Origin: CAYMZZ01 sp046297935
Lineage (GTDB): Bacteria > Bacteroidota > Bacteroidia > Chitinophagales > Chitinophagaceae
Assembly (NCBI GenBank): GCA_046297935.1
Contig: JBKBHA010000001.1
Span: 496,001 to 560,000 of the forward strand
DNA length: 64,000 nucleotides
Direction: 5' to 3'
The notes below the pieces were generated by a model. It had not been told where the DNA came from and did not search any database. It was given only the letters and a program-made list of their open reading frames with translations. How positions within the stretch are numbered: position 1 is the stretch's first letter; every line of letters starts with the position of its first letter. Shown piece after piece: positions 16,616-24,538 of the stretch. Position numbers and translations under genes: made by a program.

Positions 16616-18202
16616 TTATTGCAGAATATATTTTTTGGTTAATGCATTGAATGAGGTTAGCTGTGCTTCAATCCATTGTTCGTTTTTACCAAGGCTACTG
16701 GCCATGATGCTGGCTACAGCCGGGGCTATTCTCCTGGTTTCTTTGGCATCGAGCAGCAGCGCGCGTGTTCGGCGCGCCAGCACGTCTTCAACTGTACGTG
16801 CCATTTCATGTTCCACTGCCCAGCGCACCTGTGCCGAGTGTATCTTTAATTCTTCACTTAACCAGGGTTCGTTGTTGCTGGCAATGTTTTCACGTATCGT
16901 TATTGCATCCGTGCCATAGAAATAGAGCGGATCGTTCCAGTTTTCTGTTAGCATGGCTCCATGGATAGCCAGGTGTTCTGTTTGGGGTTGCCGCTGTGGC
17001 CAGCTTAGTTCGTTTTCCACCCGGTTCATCATGTCCTCGCCCATTTTTCGAAAAGTGGTCCATTTTCCACCGAGAATAGTGAAGAGCCGGCTCGGAGTGA
17101 CGACGATCTTGTGGCTTCTGCTTATTTCTTTTGTCTTTTGTTCGCCGTCTTTTGGTGCTGCTAGCGGACGAAGCCCCGCGAATACGCTCAACACATCAGC
17201 TCGCCTGGGTGGCCTGGTAAAATAGTGGGCGGCTGTGTCGAGTATGAATTGGATTTCTTTTTCCAGCGCCACTGGTTCCAGTGAAGCAGTTTGAACAGGC
17301 GTGTCGGTGGTGCCGATCACCACTTTCTGGTGCCAGGGAACCGCAAACAGTACGCGGCCATCGCTGGTTTTCGGTATCATCAGTGCATCATCGCCCGGAT
17401 AAAAGGATCGGTCGAGTACAAGATGTATTCCCTGACTAACCGTGATGCTGGGTTTGCTGCCCGGCTTGTCCATTTGCAGAATATCGTCGACAAATACCCC
17501 GGTTGCATTGATGACCGCGCCGGCTGCGAATTGAAATACTTCTTGCGATTCGAGGTCTATTGCCTGTACTCCGACTACATGGCCCTGCTCATTTTTGAGC
17601 AGGCCGGTTACTTTGGTGTAGTTCAGCAAATGTCCACCCTGTGCTGCGATGCTTTGCGCAATATTGATGGCGAGACGGGAGTCGTCGAACTGTCCATCGT
17701 GATATTGTATACCACCCCGCAATCCTCTTGAGCTGATCCCGGGTAGTTTGCGAACCGTTTCCGCTTTAGAAATAAAACGGGAAGGGCCCAGTCTTAATCG
17801 ACCGGCAATCCAGTCATATAATTTTAGACCTACATTATATTTCAACCGATCGAATAAGCTATATACTGGTACAATGAATGTTTGATCGCGCACCAGGTGC
17901 GGCGCGTTTCGAACCAGCAGCCCTCGCTCAATGCTCGCTTCGCGCACCAGACGTACATCGCCCTGGGCCAGGTAGCGCACGCCGCCATGCACCAGTTTGG
18001 TACTGCGGCTGGATGTGCCTTTGGCGAAATCCGACTGCTCCAATAGCAGGGTCCGGTAACCACGAGTACATGCGTCGAGCGCAATGCCAAGTCCGGTAGC
18101 TCCACCTCCAATCACCAACACGTCGTAGCTGTCGGCGTTGCGGGCTTGTTTCAGCATCTTGTCGCGGTTGAGAAAGGAGGTTACTTTAGTATCAATTGCC
18201 AT
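16616..18202 (-). CDS. glpD: Glycerol-3-phosphate dehydrogenase (FAD, GlpD-type)
   Basis: 528 residues. It oxidises sn-glycerol-3-phosphate to dihydroxyacetone phosphate and passes electrons to quinone at the inner membrane. The Rossmann FAD motif VLVIGGGATGLGIALDACTRGY is near the N-terminus, followed by SDFAKGTSSRSTKLVHGGVRYL, the GlpD signature. Later landmarks are GAVINATGVFVDDI, GTTDTP and FAGLRPL, and the C-terminal DAO domain ends with KKYILQ. It is the first gene of the minus-strand cluster and is divergent from the DeoR-family regulator; a GlpR-like inverted repeat sits 17 bp before its start. Confidence 0.97.
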   Translation of the reverse strand: MAIDTKVTSFLNRDKMLKQARNADSYDVLVIGGGATGLGIALDACTRGYRTLLLEQSDFAKGTSSRSTKLVHGGVRYLAQGDVRLVREASIERGLLVRNAPHLVRDQTFIVPVYSLFDRLKYNVGLKLYDWIAGRLRLGPSRFISKAETVRKLPGISSRGLRGGIQYHDGQFDDSRLAINIAQSIAAQGGHLLNYTKVTGLLKNEQGHVVGVQAIDLESQEVFQFAAGAVINATGVFVDDILQMDKPGSKPSITVSQGIHLVLDRSFYPGDDALMIPKTSDGRVLFAVPWHQKVVIGTTDTPVQTASLEPVALEKEIQFILDTAAHYFTRPPRRADVLSVFAGLRPLAAPKDGEQKTKEISRSHKIVVTPSRLFTILGGKWTTFRKMGEDMMNRVENELSWPQRQPQTEHLAIHGAMLTENWNDPLYFYGTDAITIRENIASNNEPWLSEELKIHSAQVRWAVEHEMARTVEDVLARRTRALLLDAKETRRIAPAVASIMASSLGKNEQWIEAQLTSFNALTKKYILQ

Positions 18203-18218
18203 CCTGGTTTTTTCTTAT

Positions 18219-18244
18219 TGTTTCGTTTTTTTAATAACGAAACA
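18219..18244. promoter_or_regulatory. Predicted GlpR operator between glpD and the regulator
   Basis: TGTTTCGTT (18219-18227) and AACGAAACA (18236-18244) form a perfect 9-bp inverted repeat with an 8-bp AT spacer. The half-site resembles the E. coli GlpR operator half-site (ATGTTCGWT / AWCGAACAT). It lies 17 bp upstream of the glpD start and about 190 bp upstream of the DeoR-family gene, so the encoded regulator is the obvious binder. Binding is inferred. Confidence 0.65.
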
Positions 18245-18430
18245 TTAGTGTAATAAAATGAAAGTAAAGCAAAATAGTAATTCCATGGTCAAAATCAATC
18301 GAAATATTTTTATTTAATAGTAATTTCACCTGCTTTCGAATTTGCGAACGCTCGATAGTTTTTATATTTATTTTTATGAAAGTCAATAACATCCATTAAA
18401 TTGAAAGAACACACAATAAAACAGAACGGA

Positions 18431-19195
18431 ATGAGCAGTTTGGCAGAAAGGCATCAGTATATTCTTCATCGCCTGAAAGACCAGGGAAATGTGAACGTGT
18501 TGGACCTTTGTGAGGATTTGAATGTATCGTCGGTGACCATACGAAAGGACCTGAAACTTCTTGAAGACAAACAACTCCTGTTCAGGACGCACGGCGGAGC
18601 CACTTTGACCAATCCATATACCGTAGACAGGCATGTGAGCGAAAAGGAAAAAATGCAATGGGAGGAAAAGACAGGGATTGGCGAGCTGGCGGCCCAGTTA
18701 ATAGAGCCCAACGACTGCATCATTATCGCGTCTGGAACTACGGTACTCTCGCTGGCCCGTCATGTTCAGCCAAAAGGGAGTCTCACGGTCATCACTGCCG
18801 CACTCAACGTGGCCATGGAGCTAAACCGACAGCCTGAAATTGAGGTGTTGATCCTCGGTGGCATGTTGCGCAAAAGTTCCTCCTCGGCAACAGGTGTGTA
18901 CGCGGAGCGAATACTGGAAGATTTTTCCTGCAGCAAACTGTTTTTGGGGGTAGATGGAATTGATCTGGAATTTGGCCTGAGTACCACCAATGTGATGGAA
19001 GCGCAACTAAATCGCAAAATGATAGCGGTGGCCCAAAAAACAATCGTGCTGGCAGACTCGAGCAAGTTTGGTAAAAGAGGATTCGGTCGAATTTCCGGAC
19101 TGGAAGAAGTAGATATGATCATCACCGACAAAGGAATTTCCGCACATATGCTGGAAAGCCTGCAGGGAATGGGGATAGCGGTGAGGGTGGTGTAG
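18431..19195 (+). CDS. glpR: DeoR/GlpR-family transcriptional repressor
   Basis: 254 residues from ATG at 18431 (an in-frame TTG at 18401 would add ten residues, KEHTIKQNG, that the family lacks). The N-terminal winged helix-turn-helix reads LAERHQYILHRLKDQGNVNVLDLCEDLNVSSVTIRKDLKLLEDKQLLFRTHGGAT, the DeoR signature. The C-terminal sugar-phosphate sensor domain has IASGTTVLSLARHV, LILGGMLRKSSSSATG, LFLGVDGID and ADSSKFGKRGFGRI. Its position next to glpD and the inverted repeat between them indicate control of glycerol metabolism with glycerol-3-phosphate as the probable inducer. The ligand is inferred. Confidence 0.9.
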   Translation: MSSLAERHQYILHRLKDQGNVNVLDLCEDLNVSSVTIRKDLKLLEDKQLLFRTHGGATLTNPYTVDRHVSEKEKMQWEEKTGIGELAAQLIEPNDCIIIASGTTVLSLARHVQPKGSLTVITAALNVAMELNRQPEIEVLILGGMLRKSSSSATGVYAERILEDFSCSKLFLGVDGIDLEFGLSTTNVMEAQLNRKMIAVAQKTIVLADSSKFGKRGFGRISGLEEVDMIITDKGISAHMLESLQGMGIAVRVV

Positions 19196-19201
19196 ATGTG
19201 A

Positions 19202-19233
19202 AGTTGTTTAGTTGTGTAGTTGTTTAGTTGTGT
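19202..19233. repeat. Four tandem octamers (AGTTGTTT/AGTTGTGT)
   Basis: Exactly four octamers, i.e. a 16-bp unit repeated twice, directly after the glpR stop codon and between convergent genes. The words are the same as those of the outer arms at 4733-4780. Confidence 0.8.
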
Positions 19234-19279
19234 ACCAGCGGGGCGGGAGGGTTGTTTTGGTGTTTAGTTGCACCCAGGT

Positions 19280-21766
19280 TTAGAATGCGAGACGGAAGCT
19301 GCCAAATACACCAAACCTTTTGGTATTTCCATCGGGCAGGCGGGATGGTAGTACACGCCAGATAAAGTCGACCCTGAATACGCGGAAAATATTATCAACG
19401 CCCGTACCCAGTTCCATATAAGTCTTTCCATCGAGTGTCTGGAAACTATGTCCCTGTTTGAAATTGTAGGCCTTGTTATCGTCTGACAAACTTCCCCAAA
19501 GTGTTTTAACGGTCCAGAACTGACGGAGCTTTAGCTTGGGAAAAAAGCGAAACAGCCCGTTGCCTACATTATGCTCGAAGTTGATACCAAGGTATTTGTC
19601 GTGAATGAACTCGTAGCGGTTCATCATGTTGAAGGCATACTTATTATAGTAATGCAGCTCGTTGCCCGGGGCAATGTCGAGCAAAACATAGGGCAGCGTA
19701 CCAAACGTGCGCCCGCCATACACCTGGAAGCTTATACTTCCCAATGGCGGAATCTTGATATTATCCGAAATGCTTCCGGAAAGTTTAGTATAGTTATAGC
19801 TACTCCGGAAAATACCGGCAATTCCTCTCGATACATACAGCTCGCCAATGGGGTAGGGACTACCCAGGCTGGTTCTGAAGAAAGTATTTTCCAGAAATTT
19901 TTCCAGATAGGCAAAACGGAGGCGTAAGGCCACTTCGAAACTGGTCAGCGGCGAACGACCATTGGCAGACGGAAACGAATCCTTCAATGGAATATTTCGA
20001 AGTGGGGTAAACGATTTGTGCGTTACCGACAGCAGTTCTGAAAGTCCTGAGCGGTGTTCATTGAAAAACTCGAAACGCTTTTCGGCTACTTTGATGAACT
20101 TGATGGGTATATCTGGTTTACGGATGGCCAGCGCGAATACGTTGTCGGCGGTAACTTCTCCATAATAATTTTGACCGAAGTCGAGATCATTAGTATAGGA
20201 AGCATACCAGTATCGCCGGGGATGTTTTTGCGGCAGGTAAAACAGTTCTGCTTTTCCTTTCAGCTTCCGGTCGCCAAAGCCATATGCCAGGTATCCATGC
20301 CACCACCAATGTTTATCGAACTTCTTATTGCTGCCGAGGTCAAATCGCATTCGAAATCCTTCCCAGGAGTTAGCGGTCATCCAGTTGAACCAGGGGCCTA
20401 TTTGAACGTTGCCAATATCCAGATAACCGGTGGCTATGAAATTGAGCCGCCTTGCCAACTTTTTGAACACCGGTGCCTGCGTCAGCGTATCGATCATTCG
20501 AATGATGGCCGCCTCATTGCGGGAAAGTTGTTCATGTCTGGCTTCTGACCAAAACATTTTGTCTTTATCAGCCGCACCAGGTACGGTGATAATTTCTTCC
20601 ATCAGGCGATTTTGGGCCAACTGATTGGTAACGCTGGTATCGTTTACCCGTACGTTTCGGTAGGTGGTGGTTTTGCGTCCGATTATACCAGGGCTTCCTT
20701 TTCCAATCGGCGAAATGTCAGCCACAAATTTGTCTTTTGACAAAAACCAAACGCTATCGTTGATCATTTTGTACTCCTGAATCAGGCTCAGGTTATCGAG
20801 GAAGTTCACGTTCGCATCTTTTCCAAGTCGGAGGTTCATCCGTTGGATCGCAAAGCTGCCCACGTGTACCCAACAGTCGCCTTCGAATGTGTTGGTGCCG
20901 TTTCTGCGTGGTGAAAATACAAGACGGTAAAAACGCTGATCATTGATCAACACTGTATCGGTAACCCGGTAATCGTAGTAAAGATCGCCGTTGGCAGAGG
21001 CCGGGCTTACAAACTGCTTGTCGAAAACAGCAATGAAATTATTATAGATGTTTATGTTCTGGTCCATACCCCCCAGAAACTTGATGATGCTTTCGTTCTT
21101 GACGCCGTTGGTATTGGCCGCTTTGATCACTTCCCGACGTTTGAGGGGTTTTTTCTGGTAATAGTAATCGGAAATAGCTTCTGTCAGGTAGGTAGGCAGA
21201 TATTTGATGCCTTCTGAACTATCGATATTCGAGCTGATCAGGTCGCCAACTGGTCGAAGGGGTTTAAAGCGTGTTATTTTGCGGAAGTTCACGTTTTTGA
21301 TGTCGAGTTCCAGCTTGTTGTACAATTCGTAGCTGAAATTGTCGAACCGATAGCGATCGTTGCGAGGCTTGTTTTGCACGATCTTTCTCCAAACCAACAA
21401 ACCTTTGTTCACTTTGGCCTTTACACGAACTCCTTCATTGTAGGTTCCACGTTCCAATGTAATGGTCACTTCCAGACTATCGCTGACCTTTGGTACAAAC
21501 AACCGGAAGGGCTGGTAGCCCACACAGGTCACCAGCAGAGAATCGCCGGGCCAGTTATTGAGATTGAGTGAAAAACGGCCTGAGGTATCTGTAAGCTGGC
21601 CAATCTGAGTACCGGGAAAGCTGACCGAGGCAAAGGCAACCGGTTCTTCACTGTGCGCATCTATGATGCGGCCGGTCAGGATCTTACGTTGCGCCTGCAG
21701 TTCTGGCAAAAAGCCGAATGCAATGAGTGAAAGGACCAGCACGAATAATTGTTTCCCAAGGCGCAT
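19280..21766 (-). CDS. DUF5686 outer membrane protein with carboxypeptidase-like domain
   Basis: 828 residues from the ATG at 21766 (MRLGKQLFVL); an ATG three codons upstream at 21775 is possible, but the TAAATTTG element at 21773-21780 would overlap it. After the signal peptide comes a carboxypeptidase-regulatory-like beta-sandwich (LTGRIIDAHSEEPVAFASVSFPGTQIGQLTDTSGRFSL). The large DUF5686 region follows, probably an outer membrane beta-barrel ending in aromatic Phe (GSFRLAF). DUF5686 proteins are widespread in Bacteroidota and of unknown function. It is convergent with glpR and divergent from the XrtN operon. Confidence 0.85.
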   Translation of the reverse strand: MRLGKQLFVLVLSLIAFGFLPELQAQRKILTGRIIDAHSEEPVAFASVSFPGTQIGQLTDTSGRFSLNLNNWPGDSLLVTCVGYQPFRLFVPKVSDSLEVTITLERGTYNEGVRVKAKVNKGLLVWRKIVQNKPRNDRYRFDNFSYELYNKLELDIKNVNFRKITRFKPLRPVGDLISSNIDSSEGIKYLPTYLTEAISDYYYQKKPLKRREVIKAANTNGVKNESIIKFLGGMDQNINIYNNFIAVFDKQFVSPASANGDLYYDYRVTDTVLINDQRFYRLVFSPRRNGTNTFEGDCWVHVGSFAIQRMNLRLGKDANVNFLDNLSLIQEYKMINDSVWFLSKDKFVADISPIGKGSPGIIGRKTTTYRNVRVNDTSVTNQLAQNRLMEEIITVPGAADKDKMFWSEARHEQLSRNEAAIIRMIDTLTQAPVFKKLARRLNFIATGYLDIGNVQIGPWFNWMTANSWEGFRMRFDLGSNKKFDKHWWWHGYLAYGFGDRKLKGKAELFYLPQKHPRRYWYASYTNDLDFGQNYYGEVTADNVFALAIRKPDIPIKFIKVAEKRFEFFNEHRSGLSELLSVTHKSFTPLRNIPLKDSFPSANGRSPLTSFEVALRLRFAYLEKFLENTFFRTSLGSPYPIGELYVSRGIAGIFRSSYNYTKLSGSISDNIKIPPLGSISFQVYGGRTFGTLPYVLLDIAPGNELHYYNKYAFNMMNRYEFIHDKYLGINFEHNVGNGLFRFFPKLKLRQFWTVKTLWGSLSDDNKAYNFKQGHSFQTLDGKTYMELGTGVDNIFRVFRVDFIWRVLPSRLPDGNTKRFGVFGSFRLAF

Positions 21767-21772
21767 TAGATG

Positions 21773-21780
21773 CAAATTTA
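21773..21780 (-). promoter_or_regulatory. Bacteroidota -7 element for the DUF5686 gene
   Basis: Read on the minus strand this is TAAATTTG, an exact match to TAnnTTTG. It lies 6 bp before the ATG at 21766, which would give an almost leaderless mRNA. No TTTG is seen at the expected -33 position. Confidence 0.45.
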
Positions 21781-21844
21781 TTCAGAAAACGCACTGTTTC
21801 ACTCAGGCATTAGAATTTGTTAATGGCGAAACGTTAAAATATTT

Positions 21845-21886
21845 TTTGAAATATGCCGGCCGGCTATTTACTTTGTTTTTCAAAGT
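21845..21886 (+). promoter_or_regulatory. Promoter and overlapping operator of the XrtN operon (site 1)
   Basis: A -33 TTTG (21845-21848) is followed by 20 bp and a TACTTTG -7-like element (21869-21875). The -7 element forms the left half of the inverted repeat ACTTTG-N5-CAAAGT (21870-21886), which ends 7 bp before the ATG at 21894. A protein bound to the repeat would block the promoter. The same repeat recurs at 22875-22891. Confidence 0.6.
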
Positions 21887-21893
21887 GCTTTTT

Positions 21894-22562
21894 ATGAGCG
21901 AAAATTCACCGGCTTTAGACCATCTTCGGGAAGTGCAGGACATTCGTCGTTTGATGGAAAGATCGAGTCGTTTTACCACTCTGAGTGGATGGAGCGCCGT
22001 AGCTGCCGGTGTGGCAGCCAGCGTTGGTGCCTATGTGGCCTTCCGTTTGTTACGTAACTATTATGGTCCTGATGTATCGGAGTGGACTTATCAGTCGGTT
22101 GAATTTGCGGGACTACGACGCTCCCTGATTTTGCTGGCAGGCATCGTGTTTATTGTTGCCCTTTTGTCTGCCGTGTTTTTTACCTGGAGGAAAACAAGGA
22201 GGCAGGGTTTGTCCTTGTGGAATCACACGTCAAGAAGGGTTTTTTGGAATATGGCTTTGCCGCTCGGTTCGGGGATATTGTTTGTGTTGGGAATACTGCA
22301 GCAGGGAAGCTGGACCCTCATTGCGCCCGCCTGTCTGGTTTTTTATGGTTTGGCATTGGTGAATGCCGGCAAATACACCCTGGCTGATATTCGATACCTG
22401 GGCTATTGCGAAATTGTGCTGGGACTGATTAATCTGTATGTAACCAATCATGGCTTTGGGTACGGACTGTATTTCTGGACAGCCGGCTTTGGTATTTTGC
22501 ATATTGTGTATGGACTGGTCATGTGGTATAAATATGATCGCAAAATGCAGGAAAAGGAATGA
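21894..22562 (+). CDS. Polytopic membrane protein, first gene of the XrtN operon
   Basis: 222 residues. The start at 21894 (MSENSPALDHLREVQDIRRLMERSSRF) is chosen because it follows the promoter/operator and begins with a soluble helix. Six or so membrane helices follow, e.g. LSGWSAVAAGVAASVGAYVAFRLL, LILLAGIVFIVALLSAVFF and LPLGSGILFVLGILQQ. It ends with a charged tail (KYDRKMQEKE). The stop overlaps the next start (ATGA). Proteins of this type are often paired with a small winged-helix regulator, so it may sense a membrane signal; that is inference. No enzyme motif is visible. Confidence 0.82.
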   Translation: MSENSPALDHLREVQDIRRLMERSSRFTTLSGWSAVAAGVAASVGAYVAFRLLRNYYGPDVSEWTYQSVEFAGLRRSLILLAGIVFIVALLSAVFFTWRKTRRQGLSLWNHTSRRVFWNMALPLGSGILFVLGILQQGSWTLIAPACLVFYGLALVNAGKYTLADIRYLGYCEIVLGLINLYVTNHGFGYGLYFWTAGFGILHIVYGLVMWYKYDRKMQEKE

Positions 22563-22858
22563 AGAACCCCATAAATGGATTGAACAAGATTTTTGACAAC
22601 CGAATCCGGTTGGGCGTCATGAGCATACTGGTCGTGAATGAGGAGATTAGTTTCAATGACCTGAAGCAAATGCTGGAAGTGACAGATGGTAATCTTGCCT
22701 CGCACCTGGTAAGCCTGGAAGAGAATGGATACATTAAAGTTCATAAAGGTTTTATCGGGCGTAAAACCAATACCACTTACTCGGTGACACGATCGGGGGA
22801 AAAGGCATTTTCTGATCATGTGCAGGCCTTGGAAAATATGATTCGCGGACTAAAATAA
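22559..22858 (+). CDS. Winged-helix transcriptional regulator of the XrtN operon
   Basis: 99 residues, a single winged helix-turn-helix: NKIFDNRIRLGVMSILVVNEEISFNDLKQMLEVTDGNLASHLVSLEENGYIKVHKGFIGRKTNTTYSVTRSGEKAF. The recognition helix is TDGNLASHLVSLEENGYI, and the wing is VHKGFIGRKTNTTYSVT. This is the HTH_34/MarR-ArsR-like type with no ligand domain, so the signal may come from its membrane partner, with whose stop codon its start overlaps. Two copies of ACTTTG-N5-CAAAGT flank the two-gene unit and are the natural candidate targets. Confidence 0.92.
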   Translation: MKNPINGLNKIFDNRIRLGVMSILVVNEEISFNDLKQMLEVTDGNLASHLVSLEENGYIKVHKGFIGRKTNTTYSVTRSGEKAFSDHVQALENMIRGLK

Positions 22859-22874
22859 TTTTTTTTACCTAAAT

Positions 22875-22891
22875 ACTTTGAAATGCAAAGT
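22875..22891. promoter_or_regulatory. Second ACTTTG-N5-CAAAGT operator (site 2)
   Basis: ACTTTG (22875-22880), spacer AAATG, CAAAGT (22886-22891), followed by GCTTT exactly as at site 1. It starts 16 bp after the regulator stop codon and covers the ATG at 22883 of the next gene. A regulator bound here would control the downstream dgk-xrtN-creD part. Confidence 0.6.
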
Positions 22892-23422
22892 GCTTTGAAT
22901 AAAGTAGAGTATTCGCGGACCCTGATCCGTCGCTGGCTGGTTCTTTTTATGATAGTGCTCGTATTAAGTGGGTTATCCGTTTTTCCGGTTGTATGGGGGT
23001 CGAGTTGGCTAGCCTGGCTGTTCAATTCGGGTGATGCGATGGGTCGCTGGATGGAGCAGTTAAATCATGGCCTTAAGCTGGTTGACGAAAAATATCCGTT
23101 CATCTACTATGGATACGACTGGATGGCGTTTGCGCATTTCCTGTTTGCTATTCTCTTTTATGGAGCCTGGCGCGATCCGGTGCGCAATCAATGGATTGTT
23201 GAATTTGGCATGATCGCCTGTTTGTTGATTTTGCCAACAGCATTGATTGCCGGACATTTCCGCGGCATCCCACTCTGGTGGCGATTCATTGATTGTTCCT
23301 TTGGACTGTTGGGGCTGGTTGTGCTCAGTATTTGCAATAGTCATATCTGGCGTATGCGCGACGAAGAAAAGAAAAAGAACAGCCATGTCTGGTCGTCGGA
23401 CGAAAAATTCAACTGGCAATGA
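22883..23422 (+). CDS. Small polytopic membrane protein in the XrtN operon
   Basis: 179 residues with four predicted membrane helices: RWLVLFMIVLVLSGLSVFPVVW, YDWMAFAHFLFAILFYGAW, FGMIACLLILPTALIAGHF and FSFGLLGLVVLSIC-like near 150. A Lys-rich tail (RMRDEEKKKNSHVW) is cytoplasmic. The ATG at 22883 lies inside the predicted operator; an in-frame TTG at 22895 is an alternative start that would leave the membrane helices intact. The stop overlaps the next start (ATGA). I do not recognise the family. Confidence 0.8.
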   Translation: MQSALNKVEYSRTLIRRWLVLFMIVLVLSGLSVFPVVWGSSWLAWLFNSGDAMGRWMEQLNHGLKLVDEKYPFIYYGYDWMAFAHFLFAILFYGAWRDPVRNQWIVEFGMIACLLILPTALIAGHFRGIPLWWRFIDCSFGLLGLVVLSICNSHIWRMRDEEKKKNSHVWSSDEKFNWQ

Positions 23423-23793
23423 GTCTGCTACCTGCTGTAAAACCTTATGGTCGAAGTCTGCGATATGCATGGGCCGGTATTCGTTTTCTATGCCGTTCGG
23501 AGCGCAACATGCGTATTCATCTGCCAGCGCTGGCGTTGTTGATATTCTTGGGTTTCATTACAGGTCTTTCGCCGCTGGAATGGTCGCTGCTTTTGTTTCA
23601 GGCAGCTGCGGTTATTGGCACGGAAGCTATAAACACTGCTCTTGAGCGGCTAACTGACCGCTGTATTGCCGGACTCAGCGAAACTGCACGTATCGTTAAA
23701 GATCTCGCCGCTGCTGCGGTACTGATACTTGCCTTGTCGGCGGTTTTCACAGCCGCCCTTCTTTTCATCCCAAAATGGTTAATATATGTATAA
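23419..23793 (+). CDS. Diacylglycerol/undecaprenol kinase family protein
   Basis: 124 residues, three membrane helices, DgkA-type integral membrane kinase. The signature segment is AAVIGTEAINTALERLTDR, matching the catalytic E-x-x-N-T-A-x-E motif, followed by ARIVKDLAAAAVL, the second conserved patch. The N-terminus has the usual SLRYAWAGIRFLCRSERNMRIHLPA amphipathic stretch. The substrate is diacylglycerol in E. coli and undecaprenol in Gram-positives; which applies here is open. It lies in the coupled XrtN operon, overlapping both neighbours. Confidence 0.93.
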   Translation: MSLLPAVKPYGRSLRYAWAGIRFLCRSERNMRIHLPALALLIFLGFITGLSPLEWSLLLFQAAAVIGTEAINTALERLTDRCIAGLSETARIVKDLAAAAVLILALSAVFTAALLFIPKWLIYV

Positions 23794-24538
23794 GCGCCTG
23801 ATAAGAACTATCCATAGATCGGGTTTAAGGCTGTTCCATGCGAACCTGCTCGATATATCGGCCCTGTTTTGCACATCACTTCTGCTTGTGCGGATTACGG
23901 CAACGAGTGTCTGGACCTTCGGCTTTCTTTTCTGGAATCTGTTTTTGGCGTATTGTCCGCTCCTGATTCTGTATGCGGTTAGCCGATGGCCTGTCATTTG
24001 GGAACATAAATTGTTGCGGGTATTGGTAATAGTTTGCTGGTTGCTGATGTTGCCGAACTCCTTTTACCTGGTCACCGACCTTTTGCATTTATCGGAATTC
24101 CGAAACATGCCACGCTGGTACGACCTGGTAATGTTGTTCAGTTTTGCCTGGACCGGATTATTATCTGGTGTGTTGGCGATGAGCAGAATGGAGGTATTGT
24201 TATTGTCTGTCGGCAGTTGGCTGCGTAAGGTTTGGCTTCGCGTTGGTTTAATTTTACTTGTTGCAGTTGGTGTATATCTGGGCCGGCAACTGCGCTTCAA
24301 CAGCTGGGATCTTTTTACGCGACCGGCGCCTTTATTTACCGAGTTACTCGATCTTTTCAAAAGCCCCCTCCTGCAGCGGGAAGCATGGAGTACCATCTTG
24401 TTGCACGCAGGTCTCTACTTCATCGTTTATCGAAGCTTATTGCCATTGATGTATCTCGAATTTACCAGCCGCCGATCAGTGGCAGGGGAGACAGGTTTGA
24501 AATCTGATGAGACCTCCATTTTAAAAATTGAATTATGA
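23786..24538 (+). CDS. DUF1361 membrane protein
   Basis: 250 residues with six or seven membrane helices. The family signature is present: FLFWNLFLAYCPLLI, then LMLPNSFYLVTDLLHL and PRWYDLVMLFSFAWTGLLSG. The function of DUF1361 is unknown. It overlaps the kinase gene by 8 bp and the VIT-protein gene by 4 bp, so it is translated in step with the XrtN system. Confidence 0.9.
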   Translation: MYKRLIRTIHRSGLRLFHANLLDISALFCTSLLLVRITATSVWTFGFLFWNLFLAYCPLLILYAVSRWPVIWEHKLLRVLVIVCWLLMLPNSFYLVTDLLHLSEFRNMPRWYDLVMLFSFAWTGLLSGVLAMSRMEVLLLSVGSWLRKVWLRVGLILLVAVGVYLGRQLRFNSWDLFTRPAPLFTELLDLFKSPLLQREAWSTILLHAGLYFIVYRSLLPLMYLEFTSRRSVAGETGLKSDETSILKIEL

